Part shown: positions 41,148 to 49,562 of the stretch, piece after piece
How positions within the stretch are numbered: position 1 is the first letter of the stretch
Layout of the letters: each line of letters starts with the position of its first letter
Assembly (NCBI GenBank): GCA_945889085.1
Contig: CAMDBM010000005.1
Location: forward strand, 14,661-78,660
DNA: 64,000 nt
Direction of reading: 5' to 3'
DNA from: WLJO01 sp945889085
GTDB taxonomy: Bacteria; Actinomycetota; Acidimicrobiia; Acidimicrobiales; Ilumatobacteraceae
Translations under genes and position numbers: made by a program
The notes under the pieces: generated by a model
The model's input: only the letters and a program-made list of their open reading frames with translations
Told to the model about the DNA's origin: nothing
Databases searched by the model: none

Positions 41148-43946
41148 TCAGTTGCCGAAGAGCGCGTCGAGAACGCCGGAGTCGCGGACGCGCGACCGGT
41201 TCGCCCCTGCGACGCGGTAAACCGTCGCCCCTGCCGGATCGACCGAGAGGCTGATGCTTCCGCTGCCGAGCAACGCGGTGAGCGTGGTATCGACGTCGAT
41301 CCTGTCCGCAAGTGACGCCAGGTCCTCTCTGGACGCCGAACCGTGACGAGTGAGCCAGCGGAACAGCGTGCGCTCGGCCTCTGGACGATCGAGGATCCCG
41401 GCGACACCGCTCGAGATCGCCAGGCGGTGGAGGCTGCGCACGACCACTGTGGAGCGGGCCCGGGCGGTCATCGTCCTCGTGCCGGGGGCGGCGGTGTCGA
41501 AATCGCCGAAGTGGAACCCGGGATGGATGCTCGCGATGCGCCGACCGCCGGAGACGAGGTCCACCACGCCGTCCACCACGAGGTAGAGATGGTTGGCAGG
41601 TTCGTGCTCGGCGAAGATGATCTCGTCGGGCTCGAAGCGCTCCGTAAGTAGTCGCTTGCCGAGCGAGCGCAACGTGGACGGGGACAGTTGCGCCAGCGAG
41701 GGCACAGCGGCGAACTCGTCGATCGGGTCCCCGCCCTCGACGAGTCGGGTCCACAGGGCGGCGAACGGGCCATTGGACGCGAGGAGATCGGAACGGGTTC
41801 CCTGCTCGACGACCGATCCGTTGCGGAGGCACAGCACGTTGTCGGTGTCGGACACGAGATCGAGGCGGTCCGTGGTCACCAGAACGATCCGCCCGGTGAG
41901 GTGCGAGCGCAGCGTCGCCCACAGGTCCTCGGCCACCTCTCGGTCCACAAGCCGGCTCGGATCGGTGATGACGACGATGCGGGCGTTGCTGAGGAGCACT
42001 CGACCGAGCGCAATGCGAACGCGTACCTCGGCAGCGATCCGGGTTCGTGCCCTCCCGATCACCGTCTGCACACCGTCGCTCTGTTCGGCTATCCAGGCAT
42101 CGAGGCCGCACCCGGCGGTTGCAGCGGCGAGCGAGGCGGGGTCGGCGTCCGGTCGGCCCCACGACAGGTTCTCGGCGATGGTCCCCTCGAACACGGTGGG
42201 ATTCTCGGGGATCACCGCAATGCCGCGGCGCAGGTGTTCGGTGTCGACGTTGGAGAGATCGACGCCATCGACGGTCACACGGCCGCGCTGCGGGATCTCC
42301 AGTCCGGCGGCAATGCTCATCACGCTCGGGATGCCGCTGCCGGCGAGACCGACCAGCACGGTCCAGGTGTTCGGCGTTGCGTGGAGTCTCACGTCGGAAC
42401 AGCCGGGGGACCCGTCGGGGCACGTAGTTGACACGGAGTCGAGCGCCAGCACCCCGGGGGCATCGGGCAGCGGCACAGGTATCTCTGGGGAGGGGCGCAG
42501 GAGCGGAGCGGCCAGCACACGACGGAGACGCCGCATGTAGGGCGCCGCCTCCTGGAGATCGACGATCATCGGCGGGAGGGCCTCGAGAGCAGCCGCAACC
42601 TCTCGGACGTACAGGATGATTGCAGCCGCCTCCGCAAGGGTGAGTTGGTCGCGCGCGAATCCCACGATTGCGATCGCGGCGAGCACACCGAGCTGGCCGA
42701 TTCCGAATGCCGAGAGGCGGAAGGACTCGCCGAACACCTCCACGCGGCGAACTTGGCGGATCACTGCGTCGGCCTTCGCCGTGAACCTCCGCTGTTCGGT
42801 CGCCTCGGCGCGGATCGATCGTGTCCCCACGGCGGACGCGATCGCGTCGTCGACCACCTCGCTCATAGCGGTGTTGAGGTCGAGGCGTTCGTGCGCCAAG
42901 CGTGACCAGCGATTCGCGATCGCCCTGCGGAGGATCTCGAAGAAGGCAATGACCCCGAGCATCAGGAGCCCGATACCCAGGTCGATGTACAGCAGCAGCG
43001 AGGTGGACAGCAGCAGCGCGGCCACCGCCGGCACCCCACTTGTCTGCGCCTTCAACAGCGCCTCGGTCACCTTCTCCACGTAGGAGGTACACCTGCTGAC
43101 CATGCTCGGGCGCGCGAGGGCACCCGCCTCGACCAGAGCGGAGTTGTGGATCCGGTCGAACACGGCGTCCTGAAGCCTGCGCGCGCTGGCGAGTGTGGAG
43201 CGCTGGGCGAGGAACAGCGCAACGGCGCGGAGCGCAAAGATGGCCAGCAGCACGATTGCGAACCGAACCAGCTCGAATCGGAAGCGGTCGCGCTGCCAAG
43301 CAACCCGTTGCTGGAGAGCCGTCTGGTCCTCGAGCAGCACCCCGATGACGTAGTTGAACGCCTTGCCCGTCGCAAGGTCTGGGTTGTCGAGCGCTCGAGC
43401 GCGCAGGTCGTCGAGGTCGCGCCGGCGGATCGTCGGTGCGTCGAGCAGTCCGTCGGCGATCGTCTCCCATCCCGGCTCTGGATCGTCGATGGACGGGAGT
43501 CGCTCGGTCCGGTACGTCAGGTTGCCCGGGAAGAGTGCATTGAGCACCTCGTCGGCGCCGGTCACGCGCAAGCGGTCGTCCGCTGCCCGCACGGCCTTTC
43601 CCGCTGCGATGCGCTCCATCGGTGTCAGCAGCACCGGGGCGAGCATCGTCTGGGTGGCTTTCTGCAGCGCGATCGGGTCAACAACGAATTGTTTGATGGC
43701 GCTGGCCGATCCCGAGGAACTGAGTGCTGCCTCGAGCAGGTTGCCGATCTGGAGCGGGATCAGTGCCGTACCGGTGAAGAACGCGATCGAAACGACGATC
43801 TGCACGGCGACGAGCAGGCGCCTGCCGCGGGTAAACGGCCAGAACGCCCGGACCATCTCCCAGACACGGGCCTCGCCCGCAAAGCGCGGGTGGAGCCGTT
43901 CGAGGTGTTCGGACGATTCCCCGTCCTCGATCACAACGTCTGCCAC
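41148..43946 (-). CDS. ABC-exporter-like protein with degenerate ATPase domain, cyclic-nucleotide-binding domain and winged-helix tail
   Basis: A 932-residue protein. Residues 30-470 form an ABC-exporter membrane domain, but about 140 residues sit between helix 1 (43-65) and helix 2 (226-246), an unusually large outer loop. Residues 497-735 keep the ABC ATPase fold without its chemistry: Walker A reads GLAGSGIPS (Lys to Ile539), the Q-loop Gln is Glu581, the LSGGQ signature is replaced by RIAAE, Walker B reads VVITDP in place of LLLDEP, and the switch His is lost in VTTDRL. Residues 755-855 are a Crp-like nucleotide-binding domain and 857-915 look winged-helix. A signal-gated, ATP-independent or pseudo-transporter is inferred. 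GTG 43946 has TAGGTT eight bases upstream. Confidence 0.8.
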   Translation of the reverse strand: MADVVIEDGESSEHLERLHPRFAGEARVWEMVRAFWPFTRGRRLLVAVQIVVSIAFFTGTALIPLQIGNLLEAALSSSGSASAIKQFVVDPIALQKATQTMLAPVLLTPMERIAAGKAVRAADDRLRVTGADEVLNALFPGNLTYRTERLPSIDDPEPGWETIADGLLDAPTIRRRDLDDLRARALDNPDLATGKAFNYVIGVLLEDQTALQQRVAWQRDRFRFELVRFAIVLLAIFALRAVALFLAQRSTLASARRLQDAVFDRIHNSALVEAGALARPSMVSRCTSYVEKVTEALLKAQTSGVPAVAALLLSTSLLLYIDLGIGLLMLGVIAFFEILRRAIANRWSRLAHERLDLNTAMSEVVDDAIASAVGTRSIRAEATEQRRFTAKADAVIRQVRRVEVFGESFRLSAFGIGQLGVLAAIAIVGFARDQLTLAEAAAIILYVREVAAALEALPPMIVDLQEAAPYMRRLRRVLAAPLLRPSPEIPVPLPDAPGVLALDSVSTTCPDGSPGCSDVRLHATPNTWTVLVGLAGSGIPSVMSIAAGLEIPQRGRVTVDGVDLSNVDTEHLRRGIAVIPENPTVFEGTIAENLSWGRPDADPASLAAATAGCGLDAWIAEQSDGVQTVIGRARTRIAAEVRVRIALGRVLLSNARIVVITDPSRLVDREVAEDLWATLRSHLTGRIVLVTTDRLDLVSDTDNVLCLRNGSVVEQGTRSDLLASNGPFAALWTRLVEGGDPIDEFAAVPSLAQLSPSTLRSLGKRLLTERFEPDEIIFAEHEPANHLYLVVDGVVDLVSGGRRIASIHPGFHFGDFDTAAPGTRTMTARARSTVVVRSLHRLAISSGVAGILDRPEAERTLFRWLTRHGSASREDLASLADRIDVDTTLTALLGSGSISLSVDPAGATVYRVAGANRSRVRDSGVLDALFGN

Positions 43947-43967
43947 GGTGCTCCAACCTAGTGCTGG

Positions 43968-44039
43968 CTACGTGACTGCCCGGTAGACGGAGCGGTAACG
44001 AGCGGCCAAATCATCGAGGCCGAACCGCTCCCCCCGGGA
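43968..44039 (-). pseudogene. Possible 3' remnant of a lost gene (glycosyltransferase-like tail)
   Basis: Directly after the stop of the monooxygenase-esterase gene, the same frame reads SRGERFGLDDLAARYRSVYR followed by AVT and a TAG. The phrase ERFGLDDLAARYRSVYR is the kind of C-terminal helix common in glycosyltransferase family 4 proteins. It may be the surviving end of a gene replaced by recombination, or coincidence over 23 codons. Confidence 0.3.
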
Positions 44040-46628
44040 TCAGGCGGTAACCGTGGCGCCGAAGAAACCGCGGATCGCGGTGGCCATCTCCGCACGCACC
44101 GACGCGCCCGAGGGCAGGACGTCTACCATCGAGATGGACGTGTGAAGATGGCCGCGGCACTGCAGGTGCTTCACCTTTACCCCTGCTTTGGTGAGGGCCT
44201 CGGCATAGGCGTTTCCCTCGTCGCGGAGCGGATCGAACTCGGCGGTGACCACCATGGCGGGCGGCAGGCCGGCGAGGCTCTTCGCGAGGAGCGGTGATGC
44301 CTTCGGGTCGAGGCGCTCCTCCTTCGTGGCGTAGTGATCCCAGAACCAGTCCATGAGGTTCTGGGTGAGGATGAACCCCTCGCCATTGCCCGTGTAGGAC
44401 GGCCACTTCTTGCTGCCGTCGGTGACAGGTGTGAGCAATAGCTGGCCGGAGAGCGCCGGACCGGCACTGTCCCGTGCGAGCTGGCTGACGACTGCGGCGA
44501 GGTTGGCCCCAGCGCTCCAACCGGCAACCGCAAGCTTGCCCGGGATCCCGCCGAGTTCGGTGACGTGATCGGCAACCCACTTGAGCGCAGCAAAGGCGTC
44601 GTCTGCGGCCGCCGGGAAACGGTCCTCGGGGGCATGTCGGTAGTTCACCGACACGATGAGGGCATCCGAGCGGTCACAGAGGTCGCGGACCATCGGGTCG
44701 TCCGAGGTTGCACTGCCGAGCACCCAACCACCACCGTGGTAGTACACGACTACCGGGTGCGGTCCCTTGCTCTTCGGGCGGAACAGACGGTACTCGAGGG
44801 TGTTGCCGGCGGCGCCGGGCAGCGTGCCGTCGGCGATCTCGCCCACCTCGGGGCCAGCGGGCCGTCCGGCGCTCATCATGTCGCCGAAGGCACGTGCCTC
44901 CACGGCAGACATGCTCTCGAAGAGCGGGATCTCCATGGTGGACATCGCCTGGAGCAGCAGTTCAACGTCGGGCATCAACTGCTTGATCTTTCCGTCGTTC
45001 ACCGCAGTGCCCTTGGGGCCCTTGCGCTCGAACCCGAGGTAGCCACGGCGGACCACCTCGTCGCAGGTGGTGCGGTACGAACCGACACCACCGGCGTACG
45101 GCATGAATACGCGCGGCTTGCCCGGCACGTTGGCGCCGACGTACCAGGAGTTCGCCTTGAGCATCAGGGAGATGTCGCCGTAGTCGTTGGTGTGCTGCAC
45201 CCACGAGTCCTGAGCGGTCTGGGTCGGCTCGATGGTGGTGAAGCCTTCGCCGCGGAGGTTGACGATGCAGTCCGTGATCCAGTCGACGTGCTGCTCGATC
45301 GAGATGATCATGTTGGAGAGCACCGACGGGCTCTGCGGGCCGGTGACCATGAACAGGTTCGGGAAGTCCTTGGCCATGAGGCCGAGGTACGTGTGGGGAC
45401 CGGCTTCCCACGCCTTCTTCAGCGTGTTGCCGTTCCTGCCCTCGATGTCCACACTCACCATGGCACCCGTCATCGCGTCGAAGCCGGTGGCGAACACGAT
45501 GGCATCGAACTCGAACGACTCGTCCTGGGTGTCGATGCCGGTCTCGGTGATCGTCTTGAGCGAGTTCTTGCGGATGTTGACGAGGCGCACGTGCTCAAGG
45601 TTGTAGGTGGCGTAATAGTTCGTGTCCACGCACAGGCGCTTGGTGCCGATGGGGTACGTCTTCGGGCAGAGGTCCTCGGCCGTCTCCGGGTTCTTCACGG
45701 TGGCGCGGATCTTGTTGCGCACGAACTCGGCGAGGTACTCGTTTGCGATGGGGTTGATCATGTGGTCCGAGAAGCAGCCGAGGAACTCGACGAGGCCACT
45801 CTTGGCCCACGCTTCTTCGTAGATGCGGTTGCGCTCCTCGTCGCTCACGCTCAACGCGCTCACGGTGGTGGGCGTGTGCTTCACACCGCCAGCGGATTCG
45901 CGCTGGGCCTGGCGGAAGCCGTCACGGTCGGACCAGTACTCGTCGAGAACGGTCTCGGGAACGGGTCCGTTGTACGCGGGGATCGAGAAACTGGGCGTGC
46001 GCTGGAACACGGTGAGCGATTTGGCCTGCGACGCGATGATCGGGATGGACTGGATGGCCGACGACCCGGTACCGATGACCGCGACGCGCTTGCCGGTGAA
46101 GTCCACGCCCTCGTGCGGCCAGCGACTCGTGAGGTAGGTGGCCCCCTTGAAGCGGTTCTTGCCCTCGATGTCTACATCCTTGGGCACCGACAGCGTGCCG
46201 GAGGCCATGACGTAGTACTTGGCCGTGATGGTGTCGCCCGTGGAGGTGTGGATCGTCCAGCGCTCGGTCTTGTCGTCCCACTTGGCGGACTCCACCTTGG
46301 TGGTGAACTCGATGTCCTTGCGGAGGTCGTAGCGCTCTGAGATGTGCTGGGCGTACTTGAGTAGTTCGGGCTGGGGCGAGTACTTCTCGGTCCACTTCCA
46401 GTCCTTCTCGAGCTGGGGGTCGAACGTCATCGAGTACTCGACGCTCTGGATGTCTACGCGTGCGCCCGGGTAGCGGTTCCAGAACCAGGTTCCGCCTACA
46501 TCTGTGCCGGCCTCAAGCACCTTGACGGAGAAGCCGAGGGGGCGAAGTTTGTAGAGCAGGTACATGCCGGAAAAGCCCGCACCCACCACCACGACGTCCA
46601 GTTCCCGCTGTGATCCACTGTTCGACAT
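44040..46628 (-). CDS. Baeyer-Villiger-type flavin monooxygenase fused to an HSL-family esterase
   Basis: An 862-residue two-enzyme fusion. Residues 1-545 are a class B flavoprotein monooxygenase: FAD motif GAGFSG (16-21), NADPH motif GTGSSA (186-191), GGTWFWNRYPGARVD, and ATGFDAMTG. The Baeyer-Villiger fingerprint F-x-G-x3-H-x3-W-P reads FKGATYLTSRWP, with Leu166 in place of His. Residues 600-862 are a hormone-sensitive-lipase-type esterase: HGGGW (631-635), Ser705 in GWSAG, Asp799 in AEFDPLRD and His827 or His829 in GHLH. The logical reaction is ketone to ester, then ester to acid plus alcohol. GGGGA precedes ATG 46628. Confidence 0.87.
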   Translation of the reverse strand: MSNSGSQRELDVVVVGAGFSGMYLLYKLRPLGFSVKVLEAGTDVGGTWFWNRYPGARVDIQSVEYSMTFDPQLEKDWKWTEKYSPQPELLKYAQHISERYDLRKDIEFTTKVESAKWDDKTERWTIHTSTGDTITAKYYVMASGTLSVPKDVDIEGKNRFKGATYLTSRWPHEGVDFTGKRVAVIGTGSSAIQSIPIIASQAKSLTVFQRTPSFSIPAYNGPVPETVLDEYWSDRDGFRQAQRESAGGVKHTPTTVSALSVSDEERNRIYEEAWAKSGLVEFLGCFSDHMINPIANEYLAEFVRNKIRATVKNPETAEDLCPKTYPIGTKRLCVDTNYYATYNLEHVRLVNIRKNSLKTITETGIDTQDESFEFDAIVFATGFDAMTGAMVSVDIEGRNGNTLKKAWEAGPHTYLGLMAKDFPNLFMVTGPQSPSVLSNMIISIEQHVDWITDCIVNLRGEGFTTIEPTQTAQDSWVQHTNDYGDISLMLKANSWYVGANVPGKPRVFMPYAGGVGSYRTTCDEVVRRGYLGFERKGPKGTAVNDGKIKQLMPDVELLLQAMSTMEIPLFESMSAVEARAFGDMMSAGRPAGPEVGEIADGTLPGAAGNTLEYRLFRPKSKGPHPVVVYYHGGGWVLGSATSDDPMVRDLCDRSDALIVSVNYRHAPEDRFPAAADDAFAALKWVADHVTELGGIPGKLAVAGWSAGANLAAVVSQLARDSAGPALSGQLLLTPVTDGSKKWPSYTGNGEGFILTQNLMDWFWDHYATKEERLDPKASPLLAKSLAGLPPAMVVTAEFDPLRDEGNAYAEALTKAGVKVKHLQCRGHLHTSISMVDVLPSGASVRAEMATAIRGFFGATVTA

Positions 46629-46758
46629 CTGAAATCCCCTCGTTCCCGGTCGGCCCATCCCGTGGTCGACAACACGAGGATTCTCGCACAGGGACCCCCG
46701 CCGTCTACCAGTCGCCCCCGGAGAACGTCGGTGTGTGGGACGGGACTTTCCGGAGGCG

Positions 46759-47610
46759 TCAGGCGCCGGAAGCCGCCGGGTAGGTGAGACAGTCGACTGC
46801 CCGGTTCTCGAGCGGGTTCTCCTCGGCAGTTATCTTCCACCCGATGCAGGGCGGGATCGGGTTCTTCGGGCCGTCGTCGCTGTCGAAGCCGAGGTTCTTC
46901 CAGGTGCCGTAGAACTCGGCGACGGTCTCTTTGCTGAAGATCGCCGGTGCCATGAATGCGCCGGTTGCGCCATTGATGAGCCCGAAGTGGATGTGAGCAC
47001 CCTCGCTGCCCTTGGGCAGGAACATGTAGCCGATCACGTCGCCCCTGCTGACGCGATCGCCCTCCTTGACCGCGATGAAGGTGCGGTAGAAACCGGGCGA
47101 CGGTTCCTTGACCAACGGCTCGATGCTGTACTCGAAGTCGATGACGGAGGTGCCGTCGGTGGCGATGGAGAGGTTGATCCCGTACCGATCGTCGTCGCCG
47201 ACGGCAAGGGTGTCGGTGACGCTGCTCACGATCCCGTCGGCGACTGCGTAGATCGGCGGGTAGTTGCTCGGGGCGGTGCCGCCCTGGGGCCACTCCTCGA
47301 AGCCCGTCCCGAACACGATGTGGGCACCCGGGTGCGGGGACACAGCGTTCTTACCCTTGAACGGGAAGCCCGAGCGAATGAGCACGGTGTCCACGGGCAG
47401 GCGATTGCTCGGGCTCTCCCGGAACGAATTGATGCTCGGAAGGCCGTTCGCGGCCGTCGTACCGGTGGTGGACGTGCTGGCTGGCGCGGTGGTCGTGGTG
47501 AGCCCCGCAGGATCGGGCGACGACGATCCGCATGACGAGAGGGCGATCGCGGCCGTGACGGCGAGGACGATCGGACGGACGCAACGTCGGGCGGTGGAAG
47601 CGGAGGGCAC
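46759..47610 (-). CDS. Lipoprotein with degenerate M23/LytM-like domain
   Basis: A 283-residue lipoprotein. The signal ends LSSC (Cys about residue 20), followed by a Thr/Ser-rich linker to about 45. Residues 75-240 resemble the M23 beta-barrel: PHPGAHIVFGTG near the first metal site, YAVADGIVSSV, VKEGDRVSRGDVIGYM and AHIHFGLI (the HxH motif). The first site is HPGAH where active peptidases have HxGxD, so metal binding is doubtful and it may be a non-catalytic binding or activator protein. It is exported and anchored to the membrane. TACAGT (47617-47622) ends six bases before GTG 47610, which supports this start. Confidence 0.75.
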   Translation of the reverse strand: MPSASTARRCVRPIVLAVTAAIALSSCGSSSPDPAGLTTTTAPASTSTTGTTAANGLPSINSFRESPSNRLPVDTVLIRSGFPFKGKNAVSPHPGAHIVFGTGFEEWPQGGTAPSNYPPIYAVADGIVSSVTDTLAVGDDDRYGINLSIATDGTSVIDFEYSIEPLVKEPSPGFYRTFIAVKEGDRVSRGDVIGYMFLPKGSEGAHIHFGLINGATGAFMAPAIFSKETVAEFYGTWKNLGFDSDDGPKNPIPPCIGWKITAEENPLENRAVDCLTYPAASGA

Positions 47611-47725
47611 GGTGCAACTGTAGTGAGCCTGCGTCCACCGGTGCCGGGGCACCCGGACACGGTGGGCCTTTGCCGCCGCCTGCTTCAGCGGCGATTCCGT
47701 ACACGTAAAGGTCGAGCGCCGACGA

Positions 47726-48568
47726 TCAGCCCGCCGGGGCGACGACGTTGTTGCGGATGGTGCCGATCCCCTCGATCCACGATTCGACGACATCGCCCAC
47801 CTGGAGGTAGCGGGGCGGCTTGCGTGCCGCTCCGACCCCTGCTGGCGTGCCGGTGAAGATGACGTCCCCGGGCAGGAGCGGGAGAACGGCCGAGAGCTGC
47901 TCGACCAGTGCGGGGATCGAGAAGATGAGGTCGTTGGTACGCGATTGCTGCATCACCTCGCCGTTGACCCGGCAGCCGAGCTCGAGATTGCCGGGGTCGG
48001 TGAACTCGTCGGGCGTGACCAGACAGGGTCCGATGGGCCCGAATCCGCGGAATGACTTGCCGAGGGAGAACTGCGCACCCGCGGCGCGCTGGACGGTGCG
48101 CTCAGAGAAGTCCTGGCCGACCGCTAGCCCGGCGATGTGGCCCCATGCGTCTGCCGCGCTCGCCCGGTCGGCGCGATTGCCGATGATCGCAACGAGTTCC
48201 ACCTCCCAGTCCATCGTGTTCCCCGGACGCTCGACCGGGTCGAATGGACCGGCGAGGCTCGCCGGGAACTTGGTGAAGGTGGCAGGGATGCGGGGGATCT
48301 CCATTCCCGACTCCTCGGCGTGCGCCCGGTAATTGAGTCCGATCGCGAAGACCTGGCGCGGTGCTGGAACCGGGGATCTGAGCGTGGCCTCATCAATCGG
48401 TGTGGCCATCGCTGGGTTGAGCGTATTCGCGAAGACGCGGAACGCGTCCCACTTCTCGTACAGCGCCTGAGGGCTGCTCGAGAACCAGCCGTTCGAGGAG
48501 CGCTGGACGTCGATGCCCCCTCCGTTCGCGAGGATCGTTGCCCGTCCACCCACGTTTGCCAGCCGCAT
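47726..48568 (-). CDS. Fumarylacetoacetate hydrolase (FAH) family protein
   Basis: A 280-residue FAH-fold enzyme. VFAIGLNYRAHAEESGMEIP carries the His-Glu active-site pair, NTMDWEVELVAIIG holds the metal Glu residues (E-x-E), and LPGDVIFTGTPAGVG is the conserved C-terminal loop. The N terminus is a shorter, family-typical domain. Members hydrolyse C-C bonds of 1,3-diketones or decarboxylate/isomerise ring-cleavage products such as 2-oxohept-3-ene dioate; the exact reaction is not readable. GGGAGA stands eight bases before the ATG. It may serve aromatic or terpenoid ring catabolism. Confidence 0.9.
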   Translation of the reverse strand: MRLANVGGRATILANGGGIDVQRSSNGWFSSSPQALYEKWDAFRVFANTLNPAMATPIDEATLRSPVPAPRQVFAIGLNYRAHAEESGMEIPRIPATFTKFPASLAGPFDPVERPGNTMDWEVELVAIIGNRADRASAADAWGHIAGLAVGQDFSERTVQRAAGAQFSLGKSFRGFGPIGPCLVTPDEFTDPGNLELGCRVNGEVMQQSRTNDLIFSIPALVEQLSAVLPLLPGDVIFTGTPAGVGAARKPPRYLQVGDVVESWIEGIGTIRNNVVAPAG

Positions 48569-48697
48569 GTCAGTTCTCCCACGTCGGGGGCAGAGACTTC
48601 TATAGGCGATTGGATGTCGTCAAACCAGTCCGGGGATCTGCAACAGATGCCTCGCCGTCAACGACGCAATTCACCCGATGCTGCCAGCAGGTCGGGA

Positions 48698-49498
48698 TCA
48701 GCCCAGTGAAACGGCCGGAACCGCTGGTGGCAGGTCCATCAGTGCACGGGTGTCCTCGAGCGGGGTGGAGGGCACCCGGATGTAGCCACGCTTGGGGCGA
48801 TCGAGGTCGACCGAGACGAAGAGGATGAAGATCACGAACAGGGCGGCGACCATGGTGATTCCGATACCCCGGCCGATCATGCTCAGGTACATGGCGAGCA
48901 CCGCGAGGGCGACCGCGCTCCCGATGATCTCGAGCAGCAGCACCGGGGTGGGCACGAGGTTCCGGAGCGACGCGACTCGGTCCGCGTGAACGTCGAACAT
49001 CGGGTTGAGCGACTCGACGTACAGTCGGGACGCGTTGCCGATTGGGTCGGCCGCAAGCGCGACACCCGCCTCGGTCCAGAGTCGGCGCTGGAGCGAGGCG
49101 ATCAGGGTGCGGGAGGCCTCGAACCGAGCGGATCTGGGTACCTGGTTGGCCAGGGCGATCGCGACGTCTGCGTAGTCCTTGAGCAGCGCGAGCGAACGGC
49201 TGCGGGCAGGCTCGGTGAGGGTCTGCGCACGTAGGTATGTGGTGCCGATGTCGTCGGCCTCCTGAACCACGAGCAAGCGGCGCTCCTCGAATCGGTCGAC
49301 GGCCATCGCGAGACCGAACGCCAGCAGCAGGGCGACGAGTCCGAGGAGGGAGCCCTGCACCACCCCGACGGGGCCCTCCAGAGCTTCGGGGTGCGAGCGC
49401 AGGCGCCTGCCGGCCAACAGCCCGAGGAACGACAGGCCACCGATGATCAGGACGAGGAGGCTGATGAGGACCCACGTGTTCAGCCGGAAGAAGATCAT
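48698..49498 (-). CDS. DUF4239 (bestrophin-like) membrane protein
   Basis: A 266-residue membrane protein with N-terminal helices at about 9-29 and 45-66, a long soluble helical segment (70-175, with EEADDIGTTYLRAQTL near its start), and two C-terminal helices at about 180-203 and 210-230. The VVQGSLLGLVALLLAFGLAM region followed by EADDIGTTYLRA is characteristic of DUF4239 proteins, which are distantly similar to bestrophin channels. No function is established. CAGAAT ends six bases before the ATG on the minus strand, a TANNNT-like box with a C in the first position. It is divergent from the CoA-transferase at 49563. Confidence 0.75.
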   Translation of the reverse strand: MIFFRLNTWVLISLLVLIIGGLSFLGLLAGRRLRSHPEALEGPVGVVQGSLLGLVALLLAFGLAMAVDRFEERRLLVVQEADDIGTTYLRAQTLTEPARSRSLALLKDYADVAIALANQVPRSARFEASRTLIASLQRRLWTEAGVALAADPIGNASRLYVESLNPMFDVHADRVASLRNLVPTPVLLLEIIGSAVALAVLAMYLSMIGRGIGITMVAALFVIFILFVSVDLDRPKRGYIRVPSTPLEDTRALMDLPPAVPAVSLG

Positions 49499-49562
49499 CC
49501 CTTCATTCTGTCGAGTAACGGTCCCTCGGGCGCGGACAACCGAGGTGGCCTACCATCGAATC

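Noticed and set aside
43968..44039. Continuation as C-terminal part of the fusion protein
   Set aside because: No homologous extension is expected for HSL-type esterases; treated as a possible gene remnant instead.
44040..44042. TGA of the monooxygenase-esterase gene as a second selenocysteine codon, because the frame continues 23 codons
   Set aside because: The esterase domain is complete before the TGA, no Cys is expected there and no hairpin of the right geometry was seen.
44565..46340. 591-codon open frame on the plus strand, antisense to the monooxygenase-esterase gene
   Set aside because: It mirrors the coding strand's GC-rich third positions, has no recognisable domain and lies fully inside a well-supported gene. 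The same applies to long antisense frames at 51805-53439, 18568-20352 and 2211-3941.
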